A stretch of 64,000 nt of DNA from PALSA-1335 sp965231025 (GTDB lineage Bacteria > Patescibacteriota > Gracilibacteria > UBA1369). Positions within the stretch are counted from its first letter, which is position 1, and each line of letters opens with the position of its first letter. Below the pieces are notes generated by a model. It was not told the origin of the DNA and ran no database searches. It worked only from the letters and a program-made list of their open reading frames with translations. The DNA is taken from assembly GCA_965231025.1 (NCBI GenBank), contig OZ246407.1:1302001-1366000 (forward strand), read 5' to 3'. Shown here in pieces: positions 26,667 to 35,223 of the stretch. The position numbers were made by a program, and so were the translations under genes.

Positions 26667-27241
26667 GCCGTCTTCAAAGCAACAAGCAGGCCACTTCCAA
26701 GCGGGAGCACTTCGGATCGGAGCTCCCGTTTTTGTTGCACTAAAGCCAAAAAGCCCTTGAGCTCCTCCCCGTGGGAAAGCACATTGTCGGCGATCAGCAA
26801 TCCTCCGGCTCTCAAAAAAGGAAGTACTGCTTCAAGATAAGATTCATACTCCATCTTGGTGGCGTCCAAAAAAACAACATCGTAAACCGCCCCTCTGGCC
26901 AAAAACCCGGGCGTGGAAAATATTTCGGGTGCATGTCCGAAAATCTGCTCAACGTACTCTTCCGCACCCGCCTCGGCAAAATGTTTCGCGGCAAGACCGA
27001 AGCGTTCCTTATGGGACTCCACCGTATACAATTTCCCGCCGGTATGTGATAATGCCTCCGTAAACCAGAGGCCGGAGTATCCGTTGGACGTGCCGATTTC
27101 CAAAACAGACCGTGCCTGGACGGACCTCACCAGAATATTGAGGAAATTCCCGGTCTGTGGAGAAATATTCCAAAAGTTTTCCTGTAATCCCGGAACGCTT
27201 TCCAGTCTATGCAATACCGTAAAAATTTTCTCGCTATTCAT
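26663..27241 (-). CDS. Class I SAM-dependent O-methyltransferase (catechol-OMT/YrrM-like)
   Basis: 192 residues beginning MNSEKIFTVL. Motif I is SVLEIGTSNGYSGLW, a later acidic residue lies in LYTVESHKE, and VVFLDATKMEYESYL plus GGLLIADNVL are the metal-binding D and DN of the O-methyltransferase_3 family. Substrates are usually catechol-like phenols; unknown here. I chose the start at 27241 because a TAGAAT box ends seven bases upstream on the minus strand (leaderless); an ATG at 27250 would fall inside that box. It is divergent from the mannosyltransferase gene. Confidence 0.88.
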   Translation of the reverse strand: MNSEKIFTVLHRLESVPGLQENFWNISPQTGNFLNILVRSVQARSVLEIGTSNGYSGLWFTEALSHTGGKLYTVESHKERFGLAAKHFAEAGAEEYVEQIFGHAPEIFSTPGFLARGAVYDVVFLDATKMEYESYLEAVLPFLRAGGLLIADNVLSHGEELKGFLALVQQKRELRSEVLPLGSGLLVALKTA

Positions 27242-27265
27242 CTTTAACATTCTACCTTCTCCCCG

Positions 27266-28009
27266 ATGGAGCACCAGGGCAAAAAGAACGCGGTGATTGT
27301 TCTTCCGACCTACAACGAACAGGAAAACATCGCAAAACTCATTGAATCGCTGGAAAAAATTTTCCAGAAAATTCCCGGCTGGCGCATGCACATCCTGGTG
27401 GTGGACGACCAATCTCCCGACGGCACCGCGCAGACCGTGGAGCATTTGCAAAAAACGAACGAAAACCTTCACCTCTGCAAGGGGGCAAAAAGGGGGCTTG
27501 GAGAAGCCTATAAACGGGGTTTCCTCTACGCGCTCTCCCATCTCCGTCCTGACTACATCTTTCAGATGGACGCGGATTTCCAGCATGACCCTTCCGACAT
27601 ACCCCACTTCCTCAAAGCCGCCGAAAAAGGACACGAATTTATCATCGGATCACGATACATTCCGGGAGGCGACTGCCCGAACTGGGAATTTAAAAGAAAA
27701 CTGTACTCGTGGCTCGCCAACGTGGGCGCCCGCATTCTGGCGGGAATACGGGGAATCAACGACTGCACCTCCGGCTACCGCTGCATCAAAGCCGACTTCC
27801 TCAGAAACCTGCATGTGGAAAAACTCAAAGCGAACGGCTACGCATTCCAGCTGACTCTTCTGCATGCCGCCGTGAAAAAGAAACTGAAAATTCTGGAAAT
27901 CCCCATACTTTTCCACTCCAGAAAAAAGGGGGTCTCCAAACTGGGAAAAAAAGACATATGGGAGTTCTTCTTCAACGCGATGACACTCCGCTTCCGGCGG
28001 TATCGGTGA
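27266..28009 (+). CDS. Polyprenol-phosphate mannose synthase-like GT2 glycosyltransferase (DPM1 family)
   Basis: The 247-residue enzyme begins with NAVIVLPTYNEQENI. The nucleotide-sugar site is HILVVDDQSPDGTAQ, the metal site is FQMDADFQHDP, and IIGSRYIPGG and CTSGYRC match the DPM1 family. It lacks C-terminal membrane helices, like the soluble DPM1 type. It transfers mannose (or glucose) from GDP/UDP to polyprenyl phosphate on the cytoplasmic face, making a lipid donor for GT-C enzymes such as the DUF2723 protein at 14607. It sits between two groups of surface-protein genes, which supports surface glycosylation. Sugar specificity is inferred. Confidence 0.88.
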   Translation: MEHQGKKNAVIVLPTYNEQENIAKLIESLEKIFQKIPGWRMHILVVDDQSPDGTAQTVEHLQKTNENLHLCKGAKRGLGEAYKRGFLYALSHLRPDYIFQMDADFQHDPSDIPHFLKAAEKGHEFIIGSRYIPGGDCPNWEFKRKLYSWLANVGARILAGIRGINDCTSGYRCIKADFLRNLHVEKLKANGYAFQLTLLHAAVKKKLKILEIPILFHSRKKGVSKLGKKDIWEFFFNAMTLRFRRYR

Positions 28010-28039
28010 AAGATCTCATGGGTAAGGCAAAAATCAGCG

Positions 28040-28068
28040 TTCACAACGAACAAAAAATATGTTATAAT
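28040..28068 (+). promoter_or_regulatory. Promoter giving a leaderless transcript
   Basis: TTCACA (28040-28045), 17 bp and TATAAT (28063-28068); only six bases separate the -10 box from the ATG at 28075, so transcription should begin at or next to the start codon. The same TTCACA-17-TATAAT pair recurs at 31573. Confidence 0.75.
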
Positions 28069-28074
28069 GTGAAT

Positions 28075-30099
28075 ATGAAACTTGTGCAAAAAATCACGCT
28101 GGTCACAACAATAGTTTTTGCTGCCAACCTCGCGAATCTTGCTTTTCCGTTTTTTGCCGTGGCCCAAACTGGCGGCGGCCCGAACGACAAAGTGGAAGTC
28201 CACCTGATGGATATCAATATCCAAAGCGACACTTACGCAGCATCCACGGGTATTGCGGACGACATGTCGCCGAGAAGAACACTTGGGCACTTCATCAACT
28301 CCTTTGGCACCCCCTACGGGATGCTCGGATTAAACAATTTCAATGGCGCCGAAAGCTACTCGTTCGCATTGGACGGAACGGTCACGGCAATGGAAATCGC
28401 TGTGAGCCCCGACACCTTTGACGCCGGAGCCACAGTCATCAGCGACGCCGCAGGAGTGGCTTTGGCCGACGAAGAAGTCACGGCCCCTATCGTACTACCA
28501 TTCAATGTCAGTATTTTTGGGCAGGCAAGCAATCAGATCGCCATCAGCAGCAACGGGTTTATTTACGTGGAAAGCAATACAACACCAGGACTCCCTTCGA
28601 ACCCGGGATGTTGCTCCGGATACAGGATGGATACCGAAAATTTCAATGGTGACGATTACCTTATCGCGGGTTCCTGGGCAAACCTTGACCCCTCCCTGCT
28701 GTACGTCGGTGGCCCGTCCACCATCAAAACCGAAGTATTCGGCACCGCTCCAAACCGCCGTTTCGTGATCCAATACGAAAACATGGTCGCCACCAACGGC
28801 GCAGCACCCCAGACATTCCAGATCAAACTTTTTGAAGTTGGAGGGGGACCCACCTTCGCCACGGGCACCGGCACGGGTGAAGAAACCATCGACCCGGGAA
28901 TTCTGCAGCTCACCAATGTTCCGGCAAATTTCAATTTTCCGGGCGTGAACATCGTCAATTTTGAAACCTACAGCACGACCTACACGAATTTACAGACAAA
29001 TCCGGAACGGCTCACCGCGGAAGACAGAAGATTCTCCGGAGGATTTGAGGTACAGATGACCGCCACGGAATACATAGGGCAAACCAATCCGGCCAACAGA
29101 ATACCGGTCGGCAGCCTGGGAGTACTGACACAGGTTCCCGACGGAACAACAAACTACGTACAAACGACCCAGCTCCAAAACGGATACTCCGCCGTGGAAG
29201 GAACACTCATGACCGGATCGCAACAATACGGAACCGTGCTGACCCAAACAGTTCCTTTCGGCTTCGCGATGTTCGGAAGGGAAAGCAACCAGATTTATAT
29301 TTGCACCTCCGGAATCATCATCCAGGCGGGAGCCTTGGCAGGCATGGCGGCAGCGGATTTTAACGACCTTTGCCAGGGACTTGCCGGACCGCCCGCAGGC
29401 AACTACAGCTACCTGCTCCCTTATCTCGTAGGCGGCAGTGACGTGCTGACAACGCAAACCACGGGAGGATTGGGAATATGGAATCCGGACAACGGCGTCT
29501 ACTACAACCAGGTTTCCGACAACGAAGTCCACATCAGATACAAAGCGAACATCCGAAATGCCGACGGAAACCCTTCCGGAAGCGTGGAATTTACCGTCTT
29601 TATTTTCCGGGACGGGCGCATCGAATACCACGAAGGCCCGAACACCGACACCTTTACTACTCCAACCATCGCCATTGGTGATAACGGAAACGCTATATTC
29701 ATCCAGGCAAGCGAAGCGCCGTTCGGAGTCGGGGCCCGGGGAAGCGACGTAGCAAATTCCCAGATCCGTTTCACACCGACAACCACGGTGTTCAATGACG
29801 TCAGGAAGGCGGCAACGCCTCCGGTCTATGCCGCAACATACGCAAACTCCACCACGGACCCCGCCAATTTCACCATGTTCACGGAAGATCCCGGCAACCC
29901 GGGATTCTCGGTTCCGGTATCCACACTTGAGGGAGGCGCGTGCATCAACCAGGGAAGGCTTGGGAATTACACCGTATACCCTTCGTTTATTTTACAAATA
30001 CCACCCACCACCCCGGCGGACACGTATCAGAACACCATCACCTTTACCATCATCGACAAAACATACCCGCTGGGCAGCGGATTCTGCCCGGTCATGTGA
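28075..30099 (+). CDS. Secreted beta-repeat protein with WxL-like C-terminus
   Basis: 674 residues. The signal peptide ends near FFAVAQ. Two related domains each carry a strand pair around VPFNVSIFGQASNQIAIS and VPFGFAMFGRESNQIYI, followed by YIVESN/IIIQAG-like edges, reminiscent of nidogen-like or PA14-associated beta folds. The C-terminal part ends PADTYQNTITFTIID plus a 10-residue tail with a Cys, the locus-typical terminal motif. There are about seven Cys and no membrane anchor. It is a single gene with its own strong promoter. The start is fixed by the -10 box six bases upstream; the frame is open much further 5' but through another gene. The function is unknown; a surface-layer component is likely. 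Confidence 0.8.
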   Translation: MKLVQKITLVTTIVFAANLANLAFPFFAVAQTGGGPNDKVEVHLMDINIQSDTYAASTGIADDMSPRRTLGHFINSFGTPYGMLGLNNFNGAESYSFALDGTVTAMEIAVSPDTFDAGATVISDAAGVALADEEVTAPIVLPFNVSIFGQASNQIAISSNGFIYVESNTTPGLPSNPGCCSGYRMDTENFNGDDYLIAGSWANLDPSLLYVGGPSTIKTEVFGTAPNRRFVIQYENMVATNGAAPQTFQIKLFEVGGGPTFATGTGTGEETIDPGILQLTNVPANFNFPGVNIVNFETYSTTYTNLQTNPERLTAEDRRFSGGFEVQMTATEYIGQTNPANRIPVGSLGVLTQVPDGTTNYVQTTQLQNGYSAVEGTLMTGSQQYGTVLTQTVPFGFAMFGRESNQIYICTSGIIIQAGALAGMAAADFNDLCQGLAGPPAGNYSYLLPYLVGGSDVLTTQTTGGLGIWNPDNGVYYNQVSDNEVHIRYKANIRNADGNPSGSVEFTVFIFRDGRIEYHEGPNTDTFTTPTIAIGDNGNAIFIQASEAPFGVGARGSDVANSQIRFTPTTTVFNDVRKAATPPVYAATYANSTTDPANFTMFTEDPGNPGFSVPVSTLEGGACINQGRLGNYTVYPSFILQIPPTTPADTYQNTITFTIIDKTYPLGSGFCPVM

Positions 30100-30135
30100 T
30101 AAATCATAATAAAGTCACGAAAATATCATCGACTA

Positions 30136-30164
30136 TTGACATATATACAGAATGTTGTTAGAAT
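30136..30164 (+). promoter_or_regulatory. Strong promoter of the S-layer-type protein
   Basis: Consensus TTGACA (30136-30141), 17 bp and TAGAAT (30159-30164). It gives a 5' leader of about 65 nt without a Shine-Dalgarno, unlike most genes here, which have short leaders. Confidence 0.75.
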
Positions 30165-30235
30165 GATGTGAAGCGCTGAAAAACTCAACACTTCAAAAAA
30201 ACGGTTTTCATATTTATTCCTTAACCCAAACAAAT

Positions 30236-31471
30236 ATGAAAAAACATCAAATCGCGGCTACAGTGGGCACATTAGCCCTGGTCGCAAATCTTTTACTCCC
30301 TAACTTGGCTTTCGGTCAGAATCAGGATGTCGGACAGGACGTCGGTTGTCCTGGCGCAGGTACTCAGATTTTTGCCGCAACCCCGGCCAACACCACATTG
30401 ACTGCACTCACCGCAGGTACGGGCGGCAACACCGTTGATGCTTCCATTGCCGCATCAACAGTAGGCTCAGATCATCTCCTTGCCATCACTGATACCACCA
30501 GTGGAGGTGCTAACGGATGTACAAGTGTCGGTGGTTCCGTAACCGCTTCAGCTACGAATTTCGTTGATCCGGCTCTCCCATCAGGAAATGACATTCAAGC
30601 TGACAAACTCAGACTCGTAACAACAACCAATGTCACAGCTGACGCTGCATATGACGCATTATTCCCAGCCGCAACCCGTGAATCGGTTGACAATATTACC
30701 TACAGCGTAACAGGATCAGGTCCTGGCGACCAACATGACGTTCAGGCTCCACAGACTGTTGCCGATGCTGCAACCGCTGCACTCGCAACAACCGCAAACC
30801 TGAATGCATACACCCTTACAGACCCTGCACAGAACAAATTCGGATACCTGGTGGCAATCGACGTACTGCGCTATTGCTCACCTAAAAACTCCACATTCGG
30901 CTCAGGTGTTGCTCTCGCTCTCGAAGGCGTTCCGGCAACCCAGTTGGCAGATAACTACACCTCAACCGTTACCTACACCAAGAGCCCGTTGAACTGCATG
31001 AATTTTGCAACCACAACATTGGACGCAGCATTGAGCAGCACAGACACCACCATGACCCTCGCTGTTGACACAGTGCAAGCAAACACCATGGTTTCCATCG
31101 GTGCTGAATATGTATTGATCACAGCAAACAACGCCGACTTTACATATACCATCGAACGCGCACAGCTCGGTTCTACTGCAGCTTCCTACAACACTTCAAC
31201 CACAGTCTACACGGCAGGTAATTTCTACGCCGCTGCACTTGACGCTTTAGTGGATGGCGGAGCTGTAACAAACTTCGTAACTTTGGATAACTCCAATTAC
31301 CAGGTTGGTCAGACCCTCATCTTGAACGATGCAGGATATGAACACGTCCTCGTAACAGCACTCAACCAAGATGGCTTTGGAATCACCGTTCAAAGAGGTG
31401 TTGATGGCACAGCAGCCGTTTCTCACAACGCTGGAGTTGATATCATCGCCGTCTCCGTCGTTCCTCGGTAA
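30236..31471 (+). CDS. Abundant S-layer-type secreted protein (candidate)
   Basis: 411 residues, Ala/Thr-rich, with the signal peptide MKKHQIAATVGTLALVANLL ending near AFGQ and four Cys in the mature part. No family is recognised. Near the C-terminus two copies of a strand-turn motif (TYTIERAQLGSTAASYNT and GITVQRGVDGTAAVSHNAG) occur; a third, related copy is in the protein at 34247. Codon use is visibly different from the neighbours (more GCA/GCT, ACA, GTT), as in highly expressed genes. A consensus promoter, a 65-nt leader and a strong terminator make it a single-gene unit. The S-layer role is inferred from these features and from its place between the surface operons. Confidence 0.65.
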   Translation: MKKHQIAATVGTLALVANLLLPNLAFGQNQDVGQDVGCPGAGTQIFAATPANTTLTALTAGTGGNTVDASIAASTVGSDHLLAITDTTSGGANGCTSVGGSVTASATNFVDPALPSGNDIQADKLRLVTTTNVTADAAYDALFPAATRESVDNITYSVTGSGPGDQHDVQAPQTVADAATAALATTANLNAYTLTDPAQNKFGYLVAIDVLRYCSPKNSTFGSGVALALEGVPATQLADNYTSTVTYTKSPLNCMNFATTTLDAALSSTDTTMTLAVDTVQANTMVSIGAEYVLITANNADFTYTIERAQLGSTAASYNTSTTVYTAGNFYAAALDALVDGGAVTNFVTLDNSNYQVGQTLILNDAGYEHVLVTALNQDGFGITVQRGVDGTAAVSHNAGVDIIAVSVVPR

Positions 31472-31517
31472 TCGCTGACAAGCAAAATAATCACTATCGG
31501 TCGTAAATCATCGACCC

Positions 31518-31546
31518 AAAAAACCCCCGCAAAGCGGGGGTTTTTT
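31518..31546 (+). terminator. Rho-independent terminator
   Basis: AAACCCCCGC-AAA-GCGGGGGTTTTTT: a 7-bp GC stem extended by A-T pairs, with a T run. It ends the S-layer-type gene and is the clearest terminator in the window. Confidence 0.95.
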
Positions 31547-31572
31547 GCTGCACTGGGACTGTTGCATTGGTA

Positions 31573-31601
31573 TTCACAAAACATTGAAAAAAGTGTATAA
31601 T
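31573..31601 (+). promoter_or_regulatory. Promoter of the second DUF916/WxL-like operon
   Basis: TTCACA (31573-31578), 17 bp and TATAAT (31596-31601); identical boxes to those at 28040. The ATG of the operon's first gene is 38 bases downstream. Confidence 0.75.
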
Positions 31602-31639
31602 ATAAGGAAAGAAACGAATATATATCTTTTTAAGGATCT

Positions 31640-32836
31640 ATGCACTCAACACGCCGCCATGCCGGAAAATTCCTTACGCTTGGGCTGATTCTCAGTCTCT
31701 CTGTTTCAATGGGATCCACCGCACTTGCCGGCTTCGACCTGCTGGCAAGCACAACCAAGGTATACGAACTTCACTACACCGATAACCCGGGAGACACTGT
31801 AAAGGACTTCGTAATCATCAAGAACATAGGAAAAGAACCGATCACCCTCAAAATGTACGCCGCCGACGGCATGCTAACCAGACAAGGTACGTTTACCGTC
31901 ACATCGGACAAAGACAAACAGCGAGCCGTTGGACTCTGGACGGAACTTGCCGAAAAAATAATTACGGTCGAAGGGGAAAGCGAAAAAAAAGTATCATTCA
32001 CCATCAAGGTTCCCGATAAACTGACCCCGGGTTCCTATGCAGGAGGCATCGTGGCATCCACCATTGAAAAAGACCGGAGCGGACAAAAAGGTTCAGGGGT
32101 GTCCGTTATCAGCAGGGCCGTTCTTCCGGTATACGTCACCATTCCCGGGAAAATAGTCCATAAATTCGACTGGCAGGAATTCACGCACAATGCAAATTCG
32201 TCGGGAACCCATAATTTCAACATGAAATTCAAAAACATCGGCAACACCGTGATTATATTTCAGACCTCGGTTGAAATTTACGGCCAGCCCGATGGAATCG
32301 ACGAAAAAGAGGTTCGCAGATCTCAAACCCAGGAAGAATCCCTGGATTACACCAAGGAAGATCTCAAAAGATTGACGAATCAGGTACTGGACAATACCAT
32401 GTCGACTTATGAAATCAGCCTTTTCCAGGATCAAGACGTTTCCATTCCCCTGACATGGAAAAAACAACCGCTTTTTGGGGAATATACGGCCAAAGCGACG
32501 ACCACCTATTGGGAACTCAACCTGACCACGGGGGTAAAATCAAACCCGAAAGCGATTATGAAGGAAATTAAATTCAACGTAACGCCGTTATGGCTGATAC
32601 TATTGATCGCTGGGATCATCCTCTTGATGATTCTTGCCGTAACGGGAAAGTTTCTCCTCAGACACTACCAGAAAAAACACGCGGAAAAATATATCGTACA
32701 GGAAAACGATACCCTCACGAACATCGCTGAAAAGGAAAACATTAACTGGAAAAAAATCGCAAAACTGAACAAGCTGCACCCGCCGTATGAACTAAAAAAG
32801 GGTCAAACCATCCTTGTCCCTAAGTCAAAAAAATAG
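31640..32836 (+). CDS. DUF916-like membrane protein with C-terminal LysM (paralogue 2)
   Basis: 398 residues: signal peptide to about 30 (TALAGF), two beta domains (ELHYTDNPGDTVKDFVIIKN; PDKLTPGSYAGGIVAST; then TIPGKIVHKFDWQEF), a membrane helix about 317-335, a basic stretch (LRHYQKKHAEK) and a LysM-like module from 351 (IVQENDTLTNIAEKE, NWKKIAKLNKLHPPYELKKG). Layout and order match the proteins at 19503 and 35224. The LysM is again predicted to be cytoplasmic. First gene of a six-gene operon; the next ATG follows one base after its stop. Confidence 0.82.
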   Translation: MHSTRRHAGKFLTLGLILSLSVSMGSTALAGFDLLASTTKVYELHYTDNPGDTVKDFVIIKNIGKEPITLKMYAADGMLTRQGTFTVTSDKDKQRAVGLWTELAEKIITVEGESEKKVSFTIKVPDKLTPGSYAGGIVASTIEKDRSGQKGSGVSVISRAVLPVYVTIPGKIVHKFDWQEFTHNANSSGTHNFNMKFKNIGNTVIIFQTSVEIYGQPDGIDEKEVRRSQTQEESLDYTKEDLKRLTNQVLDNTMSTYEISLFQDQDVSIPLTWKKQPLFGEYTAKATTTYWELNLTTGVKSNPKAIMKEIKFNVTPLWLILLIAGIILLMILAVTGKFLLRHYQKKHAEKYIVQENDTLTNIAEKENINWKKIAKLNKLHPPYELKKGQTILVPKSKK

Positions 32837-32837
32837 T

Positions 32838-33521
32838 ATGAAAAAAAATGTGATAAAAAACTCACTCATACTCGTTACATTCCTTGCGGTGATTTCCGGA
32901 GGAATTACTCCGGCGGTCGCGGTTTCCAGCAACTTTAGTTTTGGGCCGACGAACCCGGACAGGGAAATCCCGGAAATTTTGCACTTCGAGCTCAAACCCG
33001 GAGATACGGTCACCGAATCGGTAACGGCAGCAAATAACGAAGACACTCCCGGAACATTCTCAATATATCCCACGGATACGGAGTACAATAAAGAGCTGCA
33101 TCTTGTATACAAAACGAAAGGTGGAACAAGAAGTCTTGCGAGCTCATGGATCACCATGAATGAAAACGAATTTACCCTTGAGCCAAAAGAGAAGAAAACA
33201 TTTGAATTCACCCTGAATATTCCAAAGGATGCCGGTATTTCCGACTTCTACAGAGCGGGCATCGTACTCGAAAAATTTATCGCAACCGACGAAAAGTCAC
33301 CGATAAAATCCCGGGCACAGCTGGTGATTCCGGTCGAACTCAACGTCACCATGAACCCGCAGCACATCGAGAAATACTGGGAAGCAAACCTTTTCAACAA
33401 AGTAAACACCCCGGGAACATGGATTTCAGTCACGGTATTCCTCGCGGGCATGGGGTACTTCATCCATGAAACCCGCAAGGAAAAACTTGCCAAAGCCAAA
33501 GAAAAACAAAACATCGAATAA
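32838..33521 (+). CDS. Short DUF916-like membrane protein without LysM
   Basis: 227 residues. The signal peptide is followed by one DUF916-like beta domain (FSFGPTNPDREIPEI, FELKPGDTVTESVTAANNED, FTLNIPKDAGISDFYRAGIV) and a C-terminal membrane helix about 195-212 with a basic tail (ETRKEKLAKAKEK). It lacks the second beta domain and the LysM of the paralogue directly upstream. I chose the ATG at 32838 (one base after the upstream stop) because it precedes the signal peptide; the frame is open eight codons further. It is probably a partner of the upstream long paralogue; the same long-short pair recurs at 35224/36329. Confidence 0.75.
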   Translation: MKKNVIKNSLILVTFLAVISGGITPAVAVSSNFSFGPTNPDREIPEILHFELKPGDTVTESVTAANNEDTPGTFSIYPTDTEYNKELHLVYKTKGGTRSLASSWITMNENEFTLEPKEKKTFEFTLNIPKDAGISDFYRAGIVLEKFIATDEKSPIKSRAQLVIPVELNVTMNPQHIEKYWEANLFNKVNTPGTWISVTVFLAGMGYFIHETRKEKLAKAKEKQNIE

Positions 33522-33526
33522 TCACC

Positions 33527-34240
33527 ATGATCAAAAACAAAAACCTCATTCTCGGCACCTTCATCATTCTCGCCCTCAACATGGGATGGGCGGGTATTGC
33601 ATGGGGCCAGAGCAGCAACCAGTCCAGCGTAAGCGTGAACCGGACGGGAAGTCTGTCGTTTTTCGCGATCCCGTCCAGCCTCGACTTCGGCACCCTCGGA
33701 TCACCTGGAGTAAGAACTCCAACATTCAGCGATTCGCTGGTGGATGGAATCGAGATCGTCAACCTTCCGGCAAATAAACTCATCAGCGTATTGGACACCC
33801 GCGGACAAGGCGGATTTAACGTAACCCTCAGCGCAAACGGCAATTTTTCCGATGGAGGGACGAACACCATCACGGTCAGCAACGCAAGCCCGAACGACAA
33901 TTTAAGAATCGTGACCACTTCGCGCCTTGGGGGAGTCACGGGAACAATCGCAGGCGGTGCAATTTACGAAAACGGATTTGTCGGCCCGCAAACCGTAAGC
34001 ATGCCGGTCAACACGGCCGCCACCAACTTTGGCCTGGAAGCAACATTTACGGGAGTAGCAAGCAACGCTTTGGACACGGCAGTACCTCTGGTTGTTTTCG
34101 ACGGAACGCTGGCCTCGACCACCGGACGCATCGGAAAAATAGACGCTGGAGTATCTTCCATGCTCTACATTCCGGCATACCAGGGCAGTGGACAATACAC
34201 GACCACGCTCACATGGACGCTCACCGACTCGACAATCTAA
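33527..34240 (+). CDS. WxL-domain-like secreted surface protein
   Basis: 237 residues: signal peptide to about 27 (IAWGQ), then a single beta domain. The strands around LSFFAIPSSLDFGTLGSPG, a central GQGGFNVTLSANG and the very end YTTTLTWTLTDSTI match the WxL fold; the terminal W-T-L corresponds to the distal WxL motif, although the first motif is not obvious. WxL proteins of Firmicutes bind peptidoglycan and WxLIP proteins. It is directly downstream of two DUF916-like genes, exactly the genetic arrangement of WxL clusters. This is the best WxL match in the window. Confidence 0.7.
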   Translation: MIKNKNLILGTFIILALNMGWAGIAWGQSSNQSSVSVNRTGSLSFFAIPSSLDFGTLGSPGVRTPTFSDSLVDGIEIVNLPANKLISVLDTRGQGGFNVTLSANGNFSDGGTNTITVSNASPNDNLRIVTTSRLGGVTGTIAGGAIYENGFVGPQTVSMPVNTAATNFGLEATFTGVASNALDTAVPLVVFDGTLASTTGRIGKIDAGVSSMLYIPAYQGSGQYTTTLTWTLTDSTI

Positions 34241-34246
34241 ACACCT

Positions 34247-35209
34247 ATGAATAAAAACAATACAACAGCTCAGTTTCTCAAAGTGATCACGGTCCTCCTT
34301 GGACTGAATATGATGATCCTTGGGAAAGCCGCGGCCCAAACCCAAACCGCCTCGCTGGAAATCCAGCCGGGAAATCTCTCGTTTGCCGTGCCCAGCTCAA
34401 TCTCATTTGAAAAAAAGATACTCGTGCACGACGCCCCCCTCACCGAAAACATTTTCCTGAACCCGTTGGACAACGACCAGACCATACGTGTCATGGACCC
34501 CGTGACGGGAGACGCCTTTCACGTGAACCTCACGTTTAAAAACATGAGCACCCCGGAACAGCCGCTGATCCAGGAAGACCCGACGCAGGAAGTCACTATC
34601 ACCATCCCGGGCATACCGGTAACCATTAATGTCAAAGACGCTGACAAATATTTTGTGAACGACACCATCATCGTGAATCAGCAATACAACAACGGAAATG
34701 AGCACATGAGAGTGGTTTCCGTTGATAGCGCAAACAACCATATCACGGTTCTGCGGGGAGTCGATGATACCGAAACTTTCATCTCCGCCGCAGACCCTTT
34801 GCCCCAGGGAGCGGGCTTTATCATCCGCCACATGGTGTCATTCGACCAGTTTAAAGTCATTACCCTTCACGGGAACGACCGGTTCGAGTCGGTGGACACG
34901 AGCACGACAAACGACCCCGCGGGAACAAACAACGTCAGCAGTCCTATCAGCTATTACTACGACCCAAACAGTTCCGCCCCAACCGACTATCCCGACGCGA
35001 ACCTGACGTCATTCCTGGCGGACGGCGCTCCTGGATCGGACCCGACGTCCGTCGACGCGGTAAGCACCCCGGTAACCCTCATGGAAAGAATTGTAGACAC
35101 CCCGTCATACGGGATATATTCGGTTGGCATGCTGCTGCGGGCCAGTATTCCCGCGGGCAATCCAAGCGGCAATTTCAGCGGAGAACTCACTTTTAGCCTC
35201 GACCCATAA
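34247..35209 (+). CDS. Secreted WxL-like protein with an inserted beta motif
   Basis: 320 residues: signal peptide (to about AAAQ at 31), an early strand LSFAVPSSISFEKKILVHD similar to the previous protein, and a C-terminus NPSGNFSGELTFSLDP in the shared terminal position. Between them sits a HITVLRGVDDTETFISAAD motif also found twice in the protein at 30236, preceded by KYFVNDTIIVNQ. It has no membrane anchor and no Cys. It is likely displayed with or bound by the neighbouring DUF916-like proteins. The WxL assignment is by analogy, since no Trp remains at the terminal motif. Confidence 0.65.
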   Translation: MNKNNTTAQFLKVITVLLGLNMMILGKAAAQTQTASLEIQPGNLSFAVPSSISFEKKILVHDAPLTENIFLNPLDNDQTIRVMDPVTGDAFHVNLTFKNMSTPEQPLIQEDPTQEVTITIPGIPVTINVKDADKYFVNDTIIVNQQYNNGNEHMRVVSVDSANNHITVLRGVDDTETFISAADPLPQGAGFIIRHMVSFDQFKVITLHGNDRFESVDTSTTNDPAGTNNVSSPISYYYDPNSSAPTDYPDANLTSFLADGAPGSDPTSVDAVSTPVTLMERIVDTPSYGIYSVGMLLRASIPAGNPSGNFSGELTFSLDP

Positions 35210-35223
35210 ACTTTCCACCACTC

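Noticed and set aside
27709..28074. N-terminal extension of the secreted protein at 28075
   Set aside because: It is out of frame within the mannosyltransferase gene, and the promoter -10 box lies six bases before 28075.
16532..30099. UGA recoding (genetic code 25 or 4)
   Set aside because: Several well-defined genes end at TGA (16532, 28009, 30099), and no in-frame TGA was met in the clear genes.
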